Below are positions 1 through 8,423 of a DNA stretch of 64,000 bases, piece by piece. This stretch comes from [Eubacterium] cellulosolvens LD2006 (GTDB lineage: Bacteria; Bacillota; Clostridia; Lachnospirales; Lachnospiraceae): positions 186,001-250,000 of the forward strand of contig NZ_JHXY01000006.1 of NCBI RefSeq assembly GCF_000621585.1, given 5' to 3'. The translations under genes were made by a program, and so were the position numbers. Below the pieces are notes generated by a model that made no database searches, was not told the origin of the DNA, and saw nothing but the letters and a program-made list of their open reading frames with translations. Numbering within the stretch: the stretch's first letter is position 1; every line of letters starts with the position of its first letter.

Positions 1-411
1 GAGGCGCCGGAAAGAATCCTGTTCTTTCTCTTTGCTCTCTTTTTCTTTCCGCTCGTCACTTCCGGGCTTTTCTGTTGATTCACTTCCAACAGCTTCGCTG
101 CCGGAAAGAAACGGAAAGAGTTGTTCACCGCTGTTCGCAGTGACCGGCGGATTCTGCACCGGCTTCTTCGCTTCCCTGCCCGTACTTTTTACGCCGAACA
201 CAATGATGATAATCAGCGCAAACGCCGCCAGCATGGCAATCACGATTTTCTCGGTCTGCGTCAGACGACTTCCGGTTACGGACTGTCCCCGTTGATCGGA
301 CACGTCCGCTCCCGCCGGCACAGCGTTCCTGTCCGGCTCGAGTCTCATACCGCATTTACAACAGAATCGGCTGTCCGGTTCATTTTCACAGCCGCATCGC
401 AAACATTTCAT
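1..411 (-). CDS. Zinc-ribbon, single-pass membrane protein (C-terminus cut by window edge)
   Basis: The first 137 codons of a minus-strand gene are present; the 3' end lies before the window. The start at 411 follows GGAGGGG at a good distance. Residues 3-22 carry CxxC...CxxC (CLRC and CCKC), the pattern of the short zinc-ribbon domain often found at the start of Firmicute membrane proteins. A single hydrophobic helix (about residues 56-75, rich in A, L and I) follows, then a low-complexity Ser/Glu/Lys-rich stretch that probably lies outside the membrane. The function is unknown; the architecture is that of a cytoplasmic zinc knuckle, one membrane segment and an extracytoplasmic part not visible here. 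The reading frame is open to position 1. Confidence 0.7.
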   Translation of the reverse strand, partial: MKCLRCGCENEPDSRFCCKCGMRLEPDRNAVPAGADVSDQRGQSVTGSRLTQTEKIVIAMLAAFALIIIIVFGVKSTGREAKKPVQNPPVTANSGEQLFPFLSGSEAVGSESTEKPGSDERKEKESKEKEQDSFRRL

Positions 412-461
412 ACAGATCCCCTCCATTTACGGAAAATATCTCATATATTTTAACACACAAA

Positions 462-495
462 GAGGACTGTTGCATCCACAGATCCAGCAGTCCTC
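462..495 (-). terminator. Hairpin terminator after the RhaS-like gene
   Basis: An 8-bp perfect inverted repeat (GAGGACTG / CAGTCCTC) with an 18-nt loop is followed on the minus strand by TTTGTGTGTT. It lies between the lipoprotein gene ending at 664 and the zinc-ribbon gene starting at 411, and probably separates the two transcripts. Confidence 0.6.
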
Positions 496-663
496 CCGAA
501 TATTTATGAAATTCATGTCAAATCTTTGCCCGTTTTCCGCGCAGCCGGCGCGCATCCTCGCGAAGCATATATCTCAGTCGCAGATTTCAACTCCAACTGA
601 GACGGGTTTGTTATATCCTCTCCCTGCGCTTCGCTAAGAGGAATGGTTCTTCTCCGGCCGAGA

Positions 664-1773
664 TCAATAAATCCGCGACCATTCATCGATGTTGGACGGA
701 TCGAACCGGAACGGCTCTCCGAGTATAATCTCTGTCGCCCCGTCCTCGTCCGCCGTAACCGTATAATCACCGAGTTCACAGGAAAAAGAGTCTCCCGCAG
801 CGCCGGTGATCTGTCCGTTTACCAGCGCGATCGAAGTATATCCTGCAAGGCTTCCGAGATCGATCGGATTCCAGAGGAACATATACGGACAGACGTCCTC
901 GTCATCCGTTCCGATGTATTCTCTCATTTCCGACGGAAGTCCAAGCCCGGTCAGCTTCACACTGGATCCCTGATCCTGAAGAACTTTTGCAGCCGCGCTC
1001 ATCCCGACCGATGTCGGCGCCAGAATGACTTTAAGGCTCGGATATTTTGTGAGCAGCGCCTGCGTCTGATCGGCGGACTTCTGCGCCTCGTCATCCCCGT
1101 ATGCGATTTCATCGAGCGTCAGCTTCGCATATTTGCTGTCCGAGTTCGCGATTTCCTCCATCGCGTCGATCCACGCATTCTGGTTCGTCGCCTCAGCGGT
1201 CGCGGAGAGAATCGCATACTCACCCTCGCCGCCGGTGAGATCATAAACCGCGTCCATCAATGTCCGTCCGATTTCGCTCGCGCCGGCCTGATTACAGAAT
1301 ACGGAACGATCGCCAGCCGCGACATCGGAATCCAGTGTGCAGACAGCGATTCCCGCCTCCTTTGCGTGATTCAGTGAGGAGGAAAGCGCCTCCGCGTCGT
1401 TCGCGGCAACCGCGATCGAATCCACGCCCTGCGCAATCAACGACTCGATCACCTCGATCTGCGCATCCGCGGTCGCAGCCTCCGGATACGACACAATCGC
1501 GATCCCGCCGGCATCCTCCACCGCATTTCGGAATCCGTCAGCCTCCCGCTCGTTGAACGGGTTTCCGGAAGATTTCGGGACGAGCGCGTAAGTGCCTCCG
1601 TTCTTCGCGATAACCTCTTCGGATCTTGCTTTCACAGAATTTCGGCTCTCTTTCAAGTCGGAAACCGTCTGTACAGAATCTCCGGATTTCGACGCTGTTC
1701 CGGAAGCACAACCCGCAATCATCGTTGCCGCCATCGTCACTGCCATTCCCACACGGATCCATGTTTTCTTCAT
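664..1773 (-). CDS. Substrate-binding lipoprotein of the RhaS/sugar type (periplasmic-binding-protein-like), orphan
   Basis: The 369-residue product starts with a lipoprotein signal: basic MKK, hydrophobic segment and lipobox IAGC with Cys22. The start at 1773 is chosen because AGGAGGAAAACACAG precedes it; an upstream in-frame ATG at 1833 lacks a signal peptide. The mature part has the type I periplasmic-binding fold used by sugar ABC transporters (LacI-like), closest in style to rhamnose or autoinducer-2 binding proteins (for example the motifs NPFNEREADGF and LAPTSVGMSAAAKV). It would capture a sugar outside the membrane and deliver it to an ABC permease. No permease or ATPase gene lies next to it: the neighbours are hisA upstream and a zinc-ribbon protein downstream, so its partner must be encoded elsewhere. 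The sugar cannot be told from sequence. Confidence 0.82.
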   Translation of the reverse strand: MKKTWIRVGMAVTMAATMIAGCASGTASKSGDSVQTVSDLKESRNSVKARSEEVIAKNGGTYALVPKSSGNPFNEREADGFRNAVEDAGGIAIVSYPEAATADAQIEVIESLIAQGVDSIAVAANDAEALSSSLNHAKEAGIAVCTLDSDVAAGDRSVFCNQAGASEIGRTLMDAVYDLTGGEGEYAILSATAEATNQNAWIDAMEEIANSDSKYAKLTLDEIAYGDDEAQKSADQTQALLTKYPSLKVILAPTSVGMSAAAKVLQDQGSSVKLTGLGLPSEMREYIGTDDEDVCPYMFLWNPIDLGSLAGYTSIALVNGQITGAAGDSFSCELGDYTVTADEDGATEIILGEPFRFDPSNIDEWSRIY

Positions 1774-1878
1774 CTGTGTTTTCCTCCTGAATTCTCCATG
1801 ATTTCTTCTTTCGTTTCTATATGTTTCCGGCAAATCAATACTCAGAACGATAACATCCCCTCAAAAGTTCGAAAAAAC

Positions 1879-2685
1879 TTACAGCCTGCAGATTCGCAGC
1901 GCTTCTTCAAAATTCATCTGCCCGCCGAAGAGATCCAGCGCGCTGCCGATCGTGACATGAATGCGGTCTCCGCCCTCTTCTTTCAGCCACTTCAGATCCT
2001 CATAACTTCCGACACCTCCCGCATAGGTGATCGGAAAAGCCGTTCTTCCGCTCCGCTCACCGATCGCGTCGGAGGCCTTTCGCAGGATCGTGACAAGCTC
2101 TCTCTCGACTCCGTTCGCTTTTCCCTCCACATCCGCGGCGTGAATCAGGAACTCGTCGCAGTGCCCGGAAAAATCCAACAGAGACTCGACCGTCACCTCC
2201 ACCTCCGTAAACTTCTGCCAGCGGTCGGTGACGATATAATATTTCCCGTCTCTCTTTCTGCAGCTCAAATCCAGCACCAGGTGCTCTCTTCCCACACTTG
2301 CCTCGAGCCTTTCCAGATTTTCGCGGGAGATTTTCCCATCCTTAAACACGTAGGAAGTCACGATCACATGGCTCGCGCCGGCCCCCAGAAATTCGGCCGC
2401 GTTGTCCGCATGGATGCCACCTCCGATCTGCAGTCCTCCCGGCCACGCCGCGAGCGCGGCTTTCGCCTGTCTCAGCGTCTCCGGATAGTACTCCGAAGAC
2501 GGCGGGTTCAGCAGAATAATATGACCGTTCGCCAGAGCGCGTTCTTTGTATAATTCCGCGTAAAAAGAGGCGTCCTGTCCGGAGACAAAATTCTCTTTCG
2601 CCTGATCTCCCTGATCTCGCAGAGACCCTCCGACGATCTGTTTTACCTTACCATTGTGTATATCGATACACGGACGAAATTCCAT
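1879..2685 (-). CDS. hisA: Phosphoribosylformimino-AICAR ribotide isomerase, eukaryote-type HisA
   Basis: This 268-residue protein begins with [18 protein letters not shown], the signature of the fungal/plant-type HisA (HIS6) rather than the usual bacterial form. It catalyses the Amadori rearrangement of ProFAR to PRFAR, step four of histidine synthesis, in the cytoplasm. The (beta/alpha)8 barrel is supported by phosphate-binding glycine motifs GGGI near residue 90 and the late GGVGS. The start at 2685 follows GGAG at proper spacing; upstream in-frame Met residues lack a ribosome site. It has its own promoter (2734-2764) and stands alone, with no other his gene in the window. Some Lachnospiraceae are known to use this form. 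Confidence 0.85.
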   Translation of the reverse strand: MEFRPCIDIHNGKVKQIVGGSLRDQGDQAKENFVSGQDASFYAELYKERALANGHIILLNPPSSEYYPETLRQAKAALAAWPGGLQIGGGIHADNAAEFLGAGASHVIVTSYVFKDGKISRENLERLEASVGREHLVLDLSCRKRDGKYYIVTDRWQKFTEVEVTVESLLDFSGHCDEFLIHAADVEGKANGVERELVTILRKASDAIGERSGRTAFPITYAGGVGSYEDLKWLKEEGGDRIHVTIGSALDLFGGQMNFEEALRICRL

Positions 2686-2733
2686 TTCTATTGCTCCTGT
2701 CTTTCGAAGACTATTCCAAATTCTTTTGCATGT

Positions 2734-2764
2734 ATTGTAGCACAATCGCCATTTATTTGTCTTG
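2734..2764 (-). promoter_or_regulatory. Promoter of hisA (extended -10)
   Basis: On the minus strand TACAAT (2734-2739), preceded by TGC (extended -10), has AAGACA (2759-2764) upstream with a 19-nt spacer. It lies 50 bp before the hisA start and overlaps the -35 region of the divergent rubredoxin promoter. Confidence 0.5.
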
Positions 2765-2791
2765 CCAAACAAAGAGACCGCATTATATAAT
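2762..2791 (+). promoter_or_regulatory. Promoter of the rubredoxin gene
   Basis: TTGCCA (2762-2767), an 18-nt spacer and a perfect TATAAT (2786-2791) precede the rubredoxin gene by about 85 bp. It is divergent to the hisA promoter, so one shared 60-bp region drives both genes. Confidence 0.65.
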
Positions 2792-2876
2792 TTTTATACA
2801 GCAACCAAAGTCTGCCACAGGCAGGCCGGTGCAGGAAGCCCGGCTGTCTCGGCCATATGAAAGGATGGTATATGCC

Positions 2877-3038
2877 ATGACGAAGTATGAGTGTGGACCT
2901 TGTGGATATGTTTACGATCCCGCGGAAGGTGATCCCGAAGGCGGAATCGCACCCGGAACAGCATTTGAGGATCTCCCGGACGACTGGGTATGCCCTCTCT
3001 GCGGCGCCGGAAAAGAAGACTTCAAGCCTGTAGACTGA
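2877..3038 (+). CDS. Rubredoxin
   Basis: A 53-residue protein with the full rubredoxin pattern: Cys6-x2-Cys9 and Cys39-x2-Cys42, which hold a single iron atom, plus the conserved YVYDPAEGD and [15 protein letters not shown] segments. It is a cytoplasmic one-electron carrier; in anaerobic Firmicutes it feeds electrons to rubrerythrin, superoxide reductase or flavodiiron proteins for oxygen and peroxide defence. The start at 2877 follows AAAGGATGG; longer in-frame extensions upstream cover the promoter and are not coding. Monocistronic, between its own promoter and the shared bidirectional terminator at 3100-3145. Confidence 0.95.
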   Translation: MTKYECGPCGYVYDPAEGDPEGGIAPGTAFEDLPDDWVCPLCGAGKEDFKPVD

Positions 3039-3099
3039 TTGACGCATCATCATTATCCTTATAATAACGCTTCGACTCCCCACTTGGGGCTCTCCGAAG

Positions 3100-3145
3100 A
3101 AAAAACACCGCCGGAAGCTGGTCTTCAGCCACGGCGGTGTTTTTT
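3100..3145. terminator. Bidirectional terminator between rubredoxin and asnS
   Basis: A 13-bp stem (AAAAAACACCGCC / GGCGGTGTTTTTT) with runs of A and T on the two sides can end both the plus-strand rubredoxin transcript and the minus-strand asnS transcript, which converge here. Confidence 0.85.
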
Positions 3146-3247
3146 GTTTTTTCATTGAGTGATGCGGATTTCTCCGCATCCTCTCTTTCCGGATTTCTGC
3201 CCGGCTTGTCTTTTCCCTGGATTTGTTTTTTGGAACTTACCACAGAA

Positions 3248-4642
3248 TCAGAGATCGCAGTGGTTTACGGTTCTCGGGAACGGAAGGACGTCGCGGATGT
3301 TGCCCACGCCTGTGAGGTACATAACGCAGCGCTCAAAACCGAGTCCGAAGCCTGCGTGACGTGTGGTTCCGAATTTGCGCAAATCCAGGTAGAAGTCGTA
3401 CTGGCTCATATCCATTCCAAGCTCTTCCATTCTCTGTTTGAGCTTGTCATAATCTTCCTCTCTCTGGCTTCCGCCGATGATCTCGCCGATTCCGGGTACC
3501 AGACAGTCAGCAGCGGCAACCGTCTTGCCATCCTCGTTCAGCTTCATGTAGAAGGCCTTGATCTCCTTCGGATAGTCTGTGACAAAGATCGGTTTCCTGA
3601 AGACCTGCTCCGTCAGGTATCTCTCGTGCTCGGTCTGAAGATCACAGCCCCAGCTTACCTTGTACTCAAACTCATCGTTGTGCTCCTCGAGAAGCTTGAT
3701 GGCCTCCGTGTATGTCACACGTCCGAAGTCAGAGTTCATGACATGATTCAGTCTGTCCAGAAGTCCCTTGTCCACGAACTGGTTGAAGAAGTTCATCTCC
3801 TCCGGAGCGTTCTCAAGCACGTAGCGGATAATGTATTTCAGCATTGCCTCCGCGCAGTCCATATCGTCCTGAAGATCTGCGAAAGCAATCTCCGGCTCGA
3901 TCATCCAGAACTCTGCCGCATGGCGTGTCGTATTGGAGTTCTCCGCGCGGAAGGTCGGTCCGAAGGTGTAAATCTTGCGGAACGCCTGCGCATATGTCTC
4001 ACCGTAAAGCTGTCCGCTTACGGTCAGGTTTGTCGGTTTTTTGAAGAAATCCTGGGAGAAATCCACGGATCCGTCCTCGTTTTTCGGAACGTTGGCCAGA
4101 TCCATCGTTGTCACCTGGAACATTTCACCGGCACCCTCGGCGTCGCTGGATGTAATCAGCGGAGTGTGCACATAGACGAAATCATTCTCCTGGAAAAATT
4201 TATGAATGGCGTACGCGCACAGGGAACGCACGCGATAGGTCGCCTGAAACAGATTGGTTCTCGGGCGGAGATGCTGGATGGTACGAAGGAATTCCACCGA
4301 ATGTCTCTTCTTCTGAAGCGGATAATCCGGCGTGGACTCACCCTCGATCACAACGGCATCTGCCTGGATCTCGAAGGGCTGTTTTGCCTCCGGCGTCGGA
4401 ACCAGCGTTCCCTCGACGATCACCGCCGTTCCGATATTCAGAGAAGAAAGCTCCGCAAAATTCTCCAGTCCTGTTCCGTATACAATCTGAAGGGTATCAA
4501 AGAAAGTACCGTCATGGAGAACAAGAAACCCGAAGTTCTTGGAGGCGCGGTTGTTGCGAACCCATCCGCCGACTTTGATTTTCGTGTTCAGATACTTGTC
4601 GCGTTCTTTAAAGATCTCTCTTACTGTTACTAACTGTTCCAT
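3248..4642 (-). CDS. asnS: Asparaginyl-tRNA synthetase
   Basis: This 464-residue class IIb synthetase attaches asparagine to tRNA(Asn) in the cytoplasm. The N-terminal OB fold that binds the anticodon (about residues 15-105, with [13 protein letters not shown]) is followed by the class II catalytic core. Motif 2 is [11 protein letters not shown] (the asparagine enzyme has N-S-N-T-T-R-H where the aspartate enzyme has a different set). Motif 3 is [15 protein letters not shown] at the C-terminus. Length is normal. It has its own promoter (4777-4805); no T-box specifier or antiterminator was seen in the 135-nt leader. Confidence 0.95.
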   Translation of the reverse strand: MEQLVTVREIFKERDKYLNTKIKVGGWVRNNRASKNFGFLVLHDGTFFDTLQIVYGTGLENFAELSSLNIGTAVIVEGTLVPTPEAKQPFEIQADAVVIEGESTPDYPLQKKRHSVEFLRTIQHLRPRTNLFQATYRVRSLCAYAIHKFFQENDFVYVHTPLITSSDAEGAGEMFQVTTMDLANVPKNEDGSVDFSQDFFKKPTNLTVSGQLYGETYAQAFRKIYTFGPTFRAENSNTTRHAAEFWMIEPEIAFADLQDDMDCAEAMLKYIIRYVLENAPEEMNFFNQFVDKGLLDRLNHVMNSDFGRVTYTEAIKLLEEHNDEFEYKVSWGCDLQTEHERYLTEQVFRKPIFVTDYPKEIKAFYMKLNEDGKTVAAADCLVPGIGEIIGGSQREEDYDKLKQRMEELGMDMSQYDFYLDLRKFGTTRHAGFGLGFERCVMYLTGVGNIRDVLPFPRTVNHCDL

Positions 4643-4776
4643 CTCTTCTAACCTCTGTTCCTCTGTTATATTTTTTCAAAGCAGCAGGCAGATCTTCTCC
4701 GCCTCCTGATGTCTGTTCTTGTTCGCGTTGCTTTCCGCGCGCGGACCGTGTCTCGTTCAACAAAATCCACTCTACT

Positions 4777-4805
4777 AGAATACATTCCGTACGAAAAAAA
4801 CGCAA
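4777..4805 (-). promoter_or_regulatory. Promoter of asnS
   Basis: TTGCGT (4800-4805), a 17-nt spacer containing a run of T, and TATTCT (4777-4782) on the minus strand. The promoter straddles the end of the preceding gene (stop at 4809), so asnS can be transcribed independently. Confidence 0.5.
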
Positions 4806-4808
4806 GTT

Positions 4809-7295
4809 TCATCTCATGAGATATGTGATAAACCGGAAGCCGTCCGTGCGGAACATTTCTCTGGAGTCATCCGACGCGATCGCCTTCGGCTTCCCGGTCT
4901 CACGGTTGTATACCCAGATATTATCCCTGTCATAGCCGATGATGAGATATACCGCCGTCTTCGTGTAACCGAGCACCGGATACCCGCGGGAAATATAATA
5001 TCTCATGGAATCCTGCGTCACACTTGTCAGATTCAGCGTCATGTAATTTCCGCCGATCAGCTGCGCGAGTTTCTTTTCATCGAAATCCAGCTCCCAAAGA
5101 CCATCCGGAACGGAACCCGTATCGATCGTGTATATATCCTGCCAGTCTCCGCGCTCCCAGATATACTGCTGCGCGTTGTTGAGCACGAGCCCTTCCACCT
5201 GATCCGCTTTGTTCACCGCCACATTCGGCTGATCGTAGATGCCGACAAGATCTCCCTGACTGTAGACGAAATACTTTCTGTTCTCCACTTCCGGCCACTC
5301 GAGAACCATCTCCTCGCCGGCCTTTCTGTAACGGAGCTCCGCGTAAGTTGTCTTCAGCTCCGGACGGGCAAAGGCATCCGGAAATGTCAGCGTCATTTTC
5401 TCTGCCGCCCTGGAATAACTGATCGGATTGAGAACAACATCATCTTCCTTTGTCACATTGTCCACGATGTGATCCATTCCGGCCGGCGCAAAGCCGTCGC
5501 CGAAGCGGATCGCCAGGGTGAGCTCCAGTCCCGTAGACTGCTGGGAAACCCCGGTGACATAGATGTCATCCTTCCGGTATTCCTTCATTAGCTTTCCGGC
5601 CATATTCTGAATGATCAGTTTATACATGCCGACAGTCACGCCGCCGGCAGAATCCGTGACAATATCCTCATCCCGGACAAAACCGTAAACGAAATCTTCA
5701 TTTACAAAGCCGCAGGTTTCGATTTTCTGACCGTCCGGCGCCTTCACTTCTGACGTTTTTTCCGTGTCGAGATCCATGATCGTCGCCGAGGACGCGCTGT
5801 TTTCCTCTCCGCTGTTCTCCCAGGCGACTGTGTGCTGACTTTCAGACGCAGCGAATCCGCCGGAGGGAATACCGGACTGAACCACATCATAGGCTCCGTT
5901 CTTCAGATCGATGCAGCAGAGTTCTGCTCCGAGATACAGATACAGCTTCTCCTCCTCATTTACATAAGAGAGTTTCGAGATACTTCTGTTCAGGACAGAA
6001 AAGCTCTGATTCAGCGGAATAAAAATCTGCTCCTCCGCGCAGCCGTTCTCGACAGAATACACCATAACCGAGACTCCCATCCGTCCTTCATGGGCTCCTG
6101 CCGGCATATAGCCATAGACCGTAAATGTCGTATCACCATTCTCGGCCACCCGCTGGATCGATATATTATGTTCCCGGTTCTCCGTCCTGGCGTCCATATC
6201 AACTTCACCGCTCTTTGTTCTGCGGTTCCGAAAACTGAAAATCCTGTCCAGGCTGCCCGTATTCGTGTTGTACGACCAGAGATCTCCGTTTACCACAAAC
6301 GCCGCAATATCCCTGCTCTTATTGGACGCATAAGACAGATCCCTCTTCTGAATACCAAGATCAAGTCCCGTGTTTGTCTGCACGGCGCCATTCGCCTCAA
6401 AAACGAGTTCCGCGCTTCTGTTGAAATTCAGAAGAGAGACGTCGCCTCCTCCGTCCGTGATCTTCATTCGGTACACATCGCGAACCGTGTAGTACTCCGG
6501 GTCCTTATTGCTGTTCACCGCGGAAATCAGATAATCGAGTTCCACCGTCGCAGTCGTGTTGTTTACCGCGCTGATCTTCGGCACAGCCGCCTTGGCGAGC
6601 GTCGGACTCATTTTCCCCCAGGAGACCATATCCTCACTGGAGTGGATGTCCAGATCCGCAAAGCTCCTGTTCGGAGCGGAGACATCCGATTCCAGATACT
6701 GAACCAGCGTGTCCGATTTCAGCTTATCGAGGCAGGTTCTGTAAAACATATCCGTGAATTCCAGATACTGTTTCATCTGTATGCCTCCGGCCTGGAGAAC
6801 CCTGGTGTAATAATACACCGGTTTTTTCTCTCCGATATCCACTGTAAACCGGAGTGTGTATTCCTGGCTGTTCCGGATGCCGGCTTTCACCGGGAACTCT
6901 GCGCGAATCATCCCGTTCTTTTTCTTAAGATCCGTGATCTGACCGTTCTCCACCGTGCTTCCGTCCTCCATCGAGATGACATCATAGGTGATGCCGCCGA
7001 CGGTCTTCCCGCTGTTTTCGATCAGAAACGTCATTGTGCGGTCCTTGGCGAGAGGGGTGACGCTGTCCCTCAGTTCCTGTTCTCTCAACTCCTGGCGGAC
7101 GCCGAACATCTGATTTACCCGTGTCCCCTCCACCTCCATATAAGCCAGCGGAAGCTCCGGCGCCGTCGCCACTTCCGTCTTTCCCGTTCCGGAACCGACT
7201 TTCATTCTTTTGTTGTTGAACTGATATGTAAATCCGATCAGGCTCACTGCAAAAACAATCAGCAGTATCAACGCCCTCCGAACGTTTCTTTTCAT
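4809..7295 (-). CDS. Large N-terminally membrane-anchored extracytoplasmic protein, function unknown
   Basis: An 828-residue protein with a basic start and one N-terminal hydrophobic helix (residues 7-25), after which the chain is polar. It is therefore probably exported and anchored by its N-terminus. Repeated beta-rich segments in the middle (for example DLWSYNTNTGSLDRIFSF and EKLYLYLGAELCCIDLKNG) look like beta-propeller blades. The last 60 residues read RGYPVLGYTKTAVYLIIGYD...NIWVYN, which resembles the end of C39-like peptidase domains; the usual catalytic His is not present there, so activity is doubtful. It lies between the pseudouridine synthase gene and asnS on the same strand. I do not recognise an established family function. 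Confidence 0.75.
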   Translation of the reverse strand: MKRNVRRALILLIVFAVSLIGFTYQFNNKRMKVGSGTGKTEVATAPELPLAYMEVEGTRVNQMFGVRQELREQELRDSVTPLAKDRTMTFLIENSGKTVGGITYDVISMEDGSTVENGQITDLKKKNGMIRAEFPVKAGIRNSQEYTLRFTVDIGEKKPVYYYTRVLQAGGIQMKQYLEFTDMFYRTCLDKLKSDTLVQYLESDVSAPNRSFADLDIHSSEDMVSWGKMSPTLAKAAVPKISAVNNTTATVELDYLISAVNSNKDPEYYTVRDVYRMKITDGGGDVSLLNFNRSAELVFEANGAVQTNTGLDLGIQKRDLSYASNKSRDIAAFVVNGDLWSYNTNTGSLDRIFSFRNRRTKSGEVDMDARTENREHNISIQRVAENGDTTFTVYGYMPAGAHEGRMGVSVMVYSVENGCAEEQIFIPLNQSFSVLNRSISKLSYVNEEEKLYLYLGAELCCIDLKNGAYDVVQSGIPSGGFAASESQHTVAWENSGEENSASSATIMDLDTEKTSEVKAPDGQKIETCGFVNEDFVYGFVRDEDIVTDSAGGVTVGMYKLIIQNMAGKLMKEYRKDDIYVTGVSQQSTGLELTLAIRFGDGFAPAGMDHIVDNVTKEDDVVLNPISYSRAAEKMTLTFPDAFARPELKTTYAELRYRKAGEEMVLEWPEVENRKYFVYSQGDLVGIYDQPNVAVNKADQVEGLVLNNAQQYIWERGDWQDIYTIDTGSVPDGLWELDFDEKKLAQLIGGNYMTLNLTSVTQDSMRYYISRGYPVLGYTKTAVYLIIGYDRDNIWVYNRETGKPKAIASDDSREMFRTDGFRFITYLMR

Positions 7296-7424
7296 AATGT
7301 ACTCTACCCGTTCCCTCCGGCATCCGCCGTCTCACATCTACTCCGCCGGATACCCGTAAATGATCTGTTAAACCGTCATCGTACATCGTCCGTAAAACAG
7401 GGCGCTGTACTTGTTCGCATTCTG

Positions 7425-8138
7425 TCAAACAAAAAAGGAGGAAAATTCCTCTCCCTCCGGTATAATTCCGATCGCGATCTCGTTCCCGTTGTCCGGATCA
7501 GAAAAAACAAGCTCCGATGCGCAGAGTGCCAGCGTTTTTCCCCTGCTCGCCCCTTCACCTTCCGGAACAGCTTCTCCGTATTTTCTGTCACCGACAATCG
7601 GAAGCCCCGCGTTCGCCAGCTGCACCCGGATCTGATGATGTCTTCCGGTCAGAAGGTTGATCCCGAGGAGGCATCTTCCGTCTCCCGGCATCTCCCGTAC
7701 GCGATAAACAAGTTCCGCTCTCCGGCAACCGGCCGTTCCCTTCGCGACAACCGCTGTCGTGTTTGTCTTTCCGTCTTTCAAAAGATAATCTGTCAGCAAA
7801 ATCTCCTTGTTCTGTTCCTTGGCGGTACTGAGCTGCTCTGCGGTCTTCTCAGTCATTCTGACCACCGCCAGGTAATGCTTTCGGATTCTGTGTGCCTGCA
7901 GCTGCTCCGACAGCTTTGCCGCCGCCTTCTGCGTCTTCGCCGCCAGCACAATTCCCTCCACCGGCTGATCCAACCTGTTGATCACCGCAACATACGGCTG
8001 CCGGCCGGGATTCTTTGAAGCAAGGTATTTCATCATTTCATTTTCCAGCGTTCGTCTGCCGAGAGCTCTGCTCTCCACAGCCATCCCCGCCGGTTTGTAC
8101 ACTGCAATATAAGAATCTGTCTCCTGAAGAATCTTCAT
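7425..8138 (-). CDS. RluA-family pseudouridine synthase
   Basis: A 237-residue cytoplasmic enzyme that isomerises uridine to pseudouridine in RNA. The catalytic aspartate lies in the NRLDQPVEGIVLAAK motif (the family RLD motif). The C-terminal signature GRHHQIRVQLANAGLPIVGD is intact. There is no S4 domain at the N-terminus, which begins directly with the catalytic fold (YIAVYKPAGMAVES), so the protein belongs to the short RluA/RluC-like group; the exact tRNA or rRNA target cannot be assigned. The start at 8138 has AGAGGG upstream; an ATG a few codons earlier is possible. It is followed 129 bp later by the large anchored protein on the same strand. Confidence 0.88.
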   Translation of the reverse strand: MKILQETDSYIAVYKPAGMAVESRALGRRTLENEMMKYLASKNPGRQPYVAVINRLDQPVEGIVLAAKTQKAAAKLSEQLQAHRIRKHYLAVVRMTEKTAEQLSTAKEQNKEILLTDYLLKDGKTNTTAVVAKGTAGCRRAELVYRVREMPGDGRCLLGINLLTGRHHQIRVQLANAGLPIVGDRKYGEAVPEGEGASRGKTLALCASELVFSDPDNGNEIAIGIIPEGEEFSSFFV

Positions 8139-8240
8139 AATCACCCTCTGCTTCATCATTACTGTCAATCGTTGTCATTATACACGAACACGGAGTTTTG
8201 CGGCAACTTTTTCAAAGTCCGCAAGCGTACTTCATCTCCC

Positions 8241-8380
8241 CCATCCCCTCAATCCCCCCGGTGAGCGTAGTCGGACGAAAGGCGCGCGAGCAGAATCGCG
8301 TTAGCGATCCACCCATCTGCGAGCTGCGCATGTAAGCACAGCGTTTTGTGTTATGGAATTTCGAAGGAATTTCCATAACA
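8241..8380. repeat. Dispersed repeat F1, copy A
   Basis: About 140 bp, shared with 30920-31035 and 55509-55612. Constant blocks are GGCGCGCGAGCAGAATCGCG (identical in copies A and C), CATCTGCGAG, and, exactly 16 nt later in all three copies, AGCGTTTTGTGTTAT. It ends in a hairpin (TGTGTTATGGAA / TTCCATAACACA). The segment lies between the pseudouridine synthase gene and the terminator of the short transcription unit. No coding potential is seen. Confidence 0.7.
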
Positions 8381-8388
8381 CAAATAAA

Positions 8389-8423
8389 CGACCGCCTTAT
8401 CAATACTTCTGATAAGACGGCCG
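8389..8423 (-). terminator. Terminator of the short transcription unit
   Basis: A 14-bp stem (CGGCCGTCTTATCA / TGATAAGGCGGTCG, two mismatches) with a 7-nt loop is followed on the minus strand by TTTATTT. It closes the unit that begins at the promoter 8902-8930. Confidence 0.75.

Noticed and set aside
4643-4776. T-box leader before asnS
   Set aside because: The leader is short; no specifier loop, T-box sequence or terminator/antiterminator pair was found.
5832-8018. A 728-codon open frame on the plus strand
   Set aside because: It crosses two real minus-strand genes and their gap and is Arg/His-rich, as expected for an antisense frame.
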